Shown in pieces: positions 15,567-17,806 of a stretch of DNA of 17,806 nt (positions are counted from its first letter, which is position 1; the number at the start of each line of letters is the position of its first letter). The stretch is from positions 1-17,806 of the forward strand of contig CAKZZK010000158.1 in the NCBI GenBank assembly GCA_937885235.1, written 5' to 3'. A program made the translations under genes and the position numbers. The DNA is from an uncultured Treponema sp. Lineage in GTDB: Bacteria > Spirochaetota > Spirochaetia > Treponematales > Treponemataceae. Below the pieces are notes generated by a model, which saw nothing but the letters and a program-made list of their open reading frames with translations, was not told where the DNA came from and did not search any database.

Positions 15567-16466
15567 ATGGCCAGAGCGGTAAAAAAATATAATAAGGCAC
15601 GTGCGCAGCTTTTCCAGTTTACGGCTTATGTAGCCCCTGCCTTTGTCTTTATCACGGTGTTTGTCGGCATACCCTTTTTAATGTGCGTGTATAATTCATT
15701 CAGAAAATGGAATGGCATTTCAAAAAGCACGAAATTTGTCGGTATGAAAAACTATATCAAGCTCTTTACGGATGATCCTGTCTTTATTGAGTCGCTTCGC
15801 TTTACCTTTCTCTACACGGTGTGCGTCGTGCTGCTCATCAATGTCCTCGCGCTGCTCATCACCGTGCTTCTTGAAGGAAAGATCAAGGGCAAGGGCTTTT
15901 TCCGCGCTGCCTTTTATATTCCGAACATCGTGAGCATGGTCATCATAGGCTTTATCTGGAAGTTCATCTGCACGAGGGTCTTTGAGGCTGTGGAACAGGC
16001 AACGGGGCTGGGAATTTTCGCGCTGAGCTGGCTGGGCGATTCAAAGCTTGCCGTGGTGACGACCATTCTGGTATCTGTCTGGCAGGCGTTGGGATTTTAC
16101 ATCGTCATCTACATTGCGGGGATGCAGTCTGTTCCCGATGAGCTAGAGGAGGCTGCCATCATCGACGGTGCGGGGAGCGTAAGGCGCTTTTTCTCTGTTA
16201 CCCTGCCGATGATTATGCCGTCGATTTCCTTCTGTATGTTTTATTCGGTGGCTAACTCGCTCAAAATGTGCGAGTTGATTTTCAGCCTTACGGGCGGGGG
16301 ACCGGGTTCTGCGACAACCCCCATCGCGCTGGATATCTACAATACGGCGTTCAACAACAATAATTTTGGATACGGCAGCGCGAAGAGCGTTGTGCTTTTC
16401 ATCATTGTCTGTGTGATTTCCGTCATACAGGTGAATTTCTTCAAAAGCAAGGAGGTTGAGGCATGA
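15567..16466 (+). CDS. Sugar ABC transporter permease, first subunit (MalF/MsmF type)
   Basis: A 299-residue inner-membrane permease with six main hydrophobic segments, starting with ~FTAYVAPAFVFITVFVGIPFLM. The EAA loop that docks the ATPase reads EEAAIIDGAGSVRRFF then LPMIMPS, in the usual position about 200 residues in. The start at ATG 15567 is supported by GGGAG (15557-15561) 5 nt upstream; an in-frame ATG at 15555 and a longer GTG-type form that would enter the terminator stem are less likely. The stop overlaps the start of the second permease (ATGA), so the two are co-translated and form the membrane heterodimer. Confidence 0.94.
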   Translation: MARAVKKYNKARAQLFQFTAYVAPAFVFITVFVGIPFLMCVYNSFRKWNGISKSTKFVGMKNYIKLFTDDPVFIESLRFTFLYTVCVVLLINVLALLITVLLEGKIKGKGFFRAAFYIPNIVSMVIIGFIWKFICTRVFEAVEQATGLGIFALSWLGDSKLAVVTTILVSVWQALGFYIVIYIAGMQSVPDELEEAAIIDGAGSVRRFFSVTLPMIMPSISFCMFYSVANSLKMCELIFSLTGGGPGSATTPIALDIYNTAFNNNNFGYGSAKSVVLFIIVCVISVIQVNFFKSKEVEA

Positions 16467-17287
16467 GGCACAGCTCGCAAAAACTTATCTTTGGCATTCT
16501 GGTATTCATCATCGTTATCTATCTGCTTCCCTTTGCATTGATGATACTGAATTCGGTAAAGGCGTATGATGAGATTATGACGGATGTCCTTGCGCTGCCG
16601 AAGCACTTTTCCCTGAAGAACTATGCGGTGGTCTTCAAGGATATGAAGTATCCCCGTTCTTTCCTCAATACGCTGTTTGTCACTGTGGTGGGTGTTGCGG
16701 GCATCGTCGTGCTTGGCTCTATGGCGGGGTACAAGATGTCCCGCACGAAGACGCGGTACAGCAAGCTCTGCTTTCTGTACTGCATTATGCCGATGATGGT
16801 TCCCTTCCAGTCCTTTATGATTACGCTTGTGGTCATAGCGCGGAGGTTGCACTTTACGAACAACCTTCTGGGGCTTGCCCTTATCTACTGGGGGCTTGGC
16901 GTTCCTATGGCGCTCTTCCTCTACCACGGCTTTGCAAAGACAATTCCCGGCGAGCTTGAGGAATGCGCCCTCATGGAAGGCTGCGGGCAGTTCTACTTCT
17001 TTACGCGGGTCATATTCCCCCTGCTGAAGTCCGTGACGGCGAGCGTCATCGTGGTAAACGCCATGTGGCTCTGGAATGATTTTTTGCTCCCCCTGCTCAT
17101 CATCGGCGGCAGCAAGACAAAGAAGACGTTACAGCTCGCTGCCTATGCGTTCATGGGGCAGTATAAGTCTGAGTGGCAGAACATCATGGCAGCCGCAATC
17201 CTCATCATCATCCCCGCTATGGCAATTTACCTCGCTTTCCAGAAGCATATCATAAAGGGCATGGTCGCAGGAGCTGTCAAGGGCTAG
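16463..17287 (+). CDS. Sugar ABC transporter permease, second subunit (MalG/MsmG type)
   Basis: A 274-residue inner-membrane permease of the CUT1 family. The first hydrophobic segment is at ~8-29, followed by the typical NSVKAYDEIM...LPKHFSLKNYAVVF pattern. The EAA loop reads EECALMEGCGQFYFF then FPLLKS. The C-terminus FQKHIIKGMVAGAVKG is the family's usual ending. It overlaps the first permease by 4 bp. No ATP-binding subunit follows; the next gene is a broken alcohol dehydrogenase. The importer presumably borrows an MsmK/UgpC-type ATPase encoded elsewhere. Confidence 0.95.
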   Translation: MRHSSQKLIFGILVFIIVIYLLPFALMILNSVKAYDEIMTDVLALPKHFSLKNYAVVFKDMKYPRSFLNTLFVTVVGVAGIVVLGSMAGYKMSRTKTRYSKLCFLYCIMPMMVPFQSFMITLVVIARRLHFTNNLLGLALIYWGLGVPMALFLYHGFAKTIPGELEECALMEGCGQFYFFTRVIFPLLKSVTASVIVVNAMWLWNDFLLPLLIIGGSKTKKTLQLAAYAFMGQYKSEWQNIMAAAILIIIPAMAIYLAFQKHIIKGMVAGAVKG

Positions 17288-17302
17288 GAGCAAATTGTGA
17301 GC

Positions 17303-17332
17303 TTGACGGCGTACAGGGCTCCGGGGTATACT
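17303..17332 (+). promoter_or_regulatory. Sigma-70-type promoter before the alcohol dehydrogenase remnant
   Basis: TTGACG (17303-17308), an 18-bp spacer, then TATACT (17327-17332): five of six matches in each box. The expected transcript start is near 17339. The promoter starts only 16 bp after the permease stop codon, so the dehydrogenase had its own transcript. Confidence 0.65.
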
Positions 17333-17343
17333 TTATGGCATGC

Positions 17344-17372
17344 CCCGCCTGGTATGCGGGAAAATCTTTTTT
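17344..17372 (+). promoter_or_regulatory. Small hairpin in the leader of the dehydrogenase remnant
   Basis: CCCGC (17344-17348) pairs with GCGGG (17356-17360), with a 7-nt loop and a T run (17367-17372) a few bases later. It could be a weak terminator for the ABC operon or an mRNA-leader structure. The 5-bp stem and the gap before the T run make it uncertain. Confidence 0.35.
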
Positions 17373-17390
17373 ATGGAGGATGAATGCCGT

Positions 17391-17575
17391 ATGGATAATT
17401 TTACCTTTTATTCGCCAACCTTTTTTGCATTCGGTAAAGATACGGAGAATGAGGCAGGTGCCTATGTGAGGCGCTTTGGGGGGAACGAAAGTGCTCATCC
17501 ATTACGGGGGAGGCAGCGTAGTTCGTTCCGGCCTGCTAGACAGGGTAAAGGCTGCCCTTGAAAAAGAAGGTTTAC
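17391..17575 (+). pseudogene. Iron-containing alcohol dehydrogenase, frameshifted and truncated
   Basis: The N-terminal part of a BdhA/YqhD-type NAD(P)H-dependent alcohol dehydrogenase. ATG 17391 (GGAGG at 17375-17379) opens MDNFTFYSPTFFAFGKDTEN and continues to YVRRFGG. Homology then jumps to the next frame, KVLIHYGGGSVVRSGLLDRV, which carries the family's YGGGS nucleotide-binding signature. The shift lies at a run of six G (17478-17483); with five G the frames join as F-G-G-T-K-V. As written, the first frame stops at 17561. Family similarity ends after about residue 62 of an expected ~390 (near 17575), before the ELGGVxPNP segment, so metal-binding residues are all absent. Even with the shift repaired, the product would be a 126-residue chimera. 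A sequencing error could explain the G6 but not the truncation. Confidence 0.8.
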
Positions 17576-17806
17576 CAGCTATTAAGGTATTGAAAGATTT
17601 CAGATTTCGTAAGTGGATTGAGCTCGACAAAAAGGGTCAAAACCCTGAAATACGAGTGAAAGGCGTAAAAAAACGCATGATTAAAATACTTGTGAAGAAT
17701 TTGACTGATGAAATAACCGAAGTGTCGCAAAAAAAATCTGACGTCGAGACCAAATTTGCGACAAATGACTAAAATTATATTTTGAAAATGGCGTTAAATC
17801 AACATC
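17576..17806 (+). other. AT-rich DNA after the truncation point; unrecognised coding tail
   Basis: From about 17576 base composition changes abruptly to AT-rich and lysine/isoleucine-rich codons, unlike the GC-richer genes to the left. One frame continues open to the TAA at 17770-17772; its last ~64 residues are very basic (for example GVKKRMIKILVKNL) and match no family I know. A short hairpin AGGGT-CAAA-ACCCT lies at 17633-17646. The pattern suggests foreign or mobile DNA inserted into, or recombined with, the dehydrogenase gene. The window ends before any diagnostic gene. Confidence 0.5.
17723..17763. repeat. 9-bp inverted repeat in the AT-rich tail
   Basis: TGTCGCAAA (17723-17731) and TTTGCGACA (17755-17763) are perfect complements separated by 23 bp. 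They could form a hairpin, or be a regulator dyad or part of a mobile-element end. No T run follows, so it is not a standard terminator. Confidence 0.5.

Noticed and set aside
17476..17772. A separate 98-codon gene starting at TTG 17476
   Set aside because: Its first ~30 codons are the continuation of the dehydrogenase in the shifted frame, so it is part of a broken gene and not an independent one.

Overview
The window reads as a chromosomal segment of a carbohydrate-fermenting, motile, Gram-negative-type bacterium. A gut or rumen Treponema-like spirochaete is my best guess, inferred from the gene mix (a maltodextrin enzyme pair, a chemoreceptor behind a PilZ-like gene, YesM/YesN beside a CUT1 sugar importer), the moderately high GC and the protein style. 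No rRNA, tRNA or marker gene is present to prove it.

Layout. (1) 1-4489, minus strand: an operon of malQ (4-alpha-glucanotransferase, GH77) followed 14 bp later by a large GH13 alpha-amylase-type enzyme that runs off the left edge. (2) 4490-4772: a divergent intergenic region holding five copies of a 22-bp tandem repeat, each centred on a small dyad. (3) 4773-7687, plus strand: a PilZ-like protein and a membrane chemoreceptor, 14 bp apart, closed by a strong terminator. (4) 7688-8049: a gene-free stretch with a compact promoter, readable as sigma-54 or sigma-70, and a long leader for a small heat-shock protein (8050-8472). (5) 8497-8539: a bidirectional terminator separating hsp20 from the convergent signalling genes. 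(6) 8539-14071, minus strand: a YesM-type sensor kinase and YesN/AraC-type response regulator (overlapping genes), then a 162-bp spacer with a perfect 27-bp direct repeat and a promoter, then a 7TM hybrid histidine kinase with receiver and HPt domains. (7) 14227-17287, plus strand: a CUT1-type sugar ABC importer (binding protein, then two permeases) with an internal hairpin after the binding-protein gene and no ATPase gene. (8) 17303-17806: a good promoter leading into the first ~60 codons of an iron-containing alcohol dehydrogenase. This gene is frameshifted at a G6 run and then cut off by AT-rich DNA of a different character.

How the parts fit. The YesM/YesN pair lies divergent from the sugar importer, the usual arrangement for oligosaccharide-responsive control. 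The paired 27-bp sites abut the -35 box of the hybrid-kinase promoter, which suggests that an activator, most simply the adjacent YesN protein, switches on the second sensor. malQ and the GH13 enzyme process imported or stored alpha-glucans. The PilZ-like/chemoreceptor pair may link a second messenger to chemotaxis. Points most worth a second look are the 22-bp array, the 27-bp repeat promoter, the sigma-54-like hsp20 promoter and the broken dehydrogenase junction.
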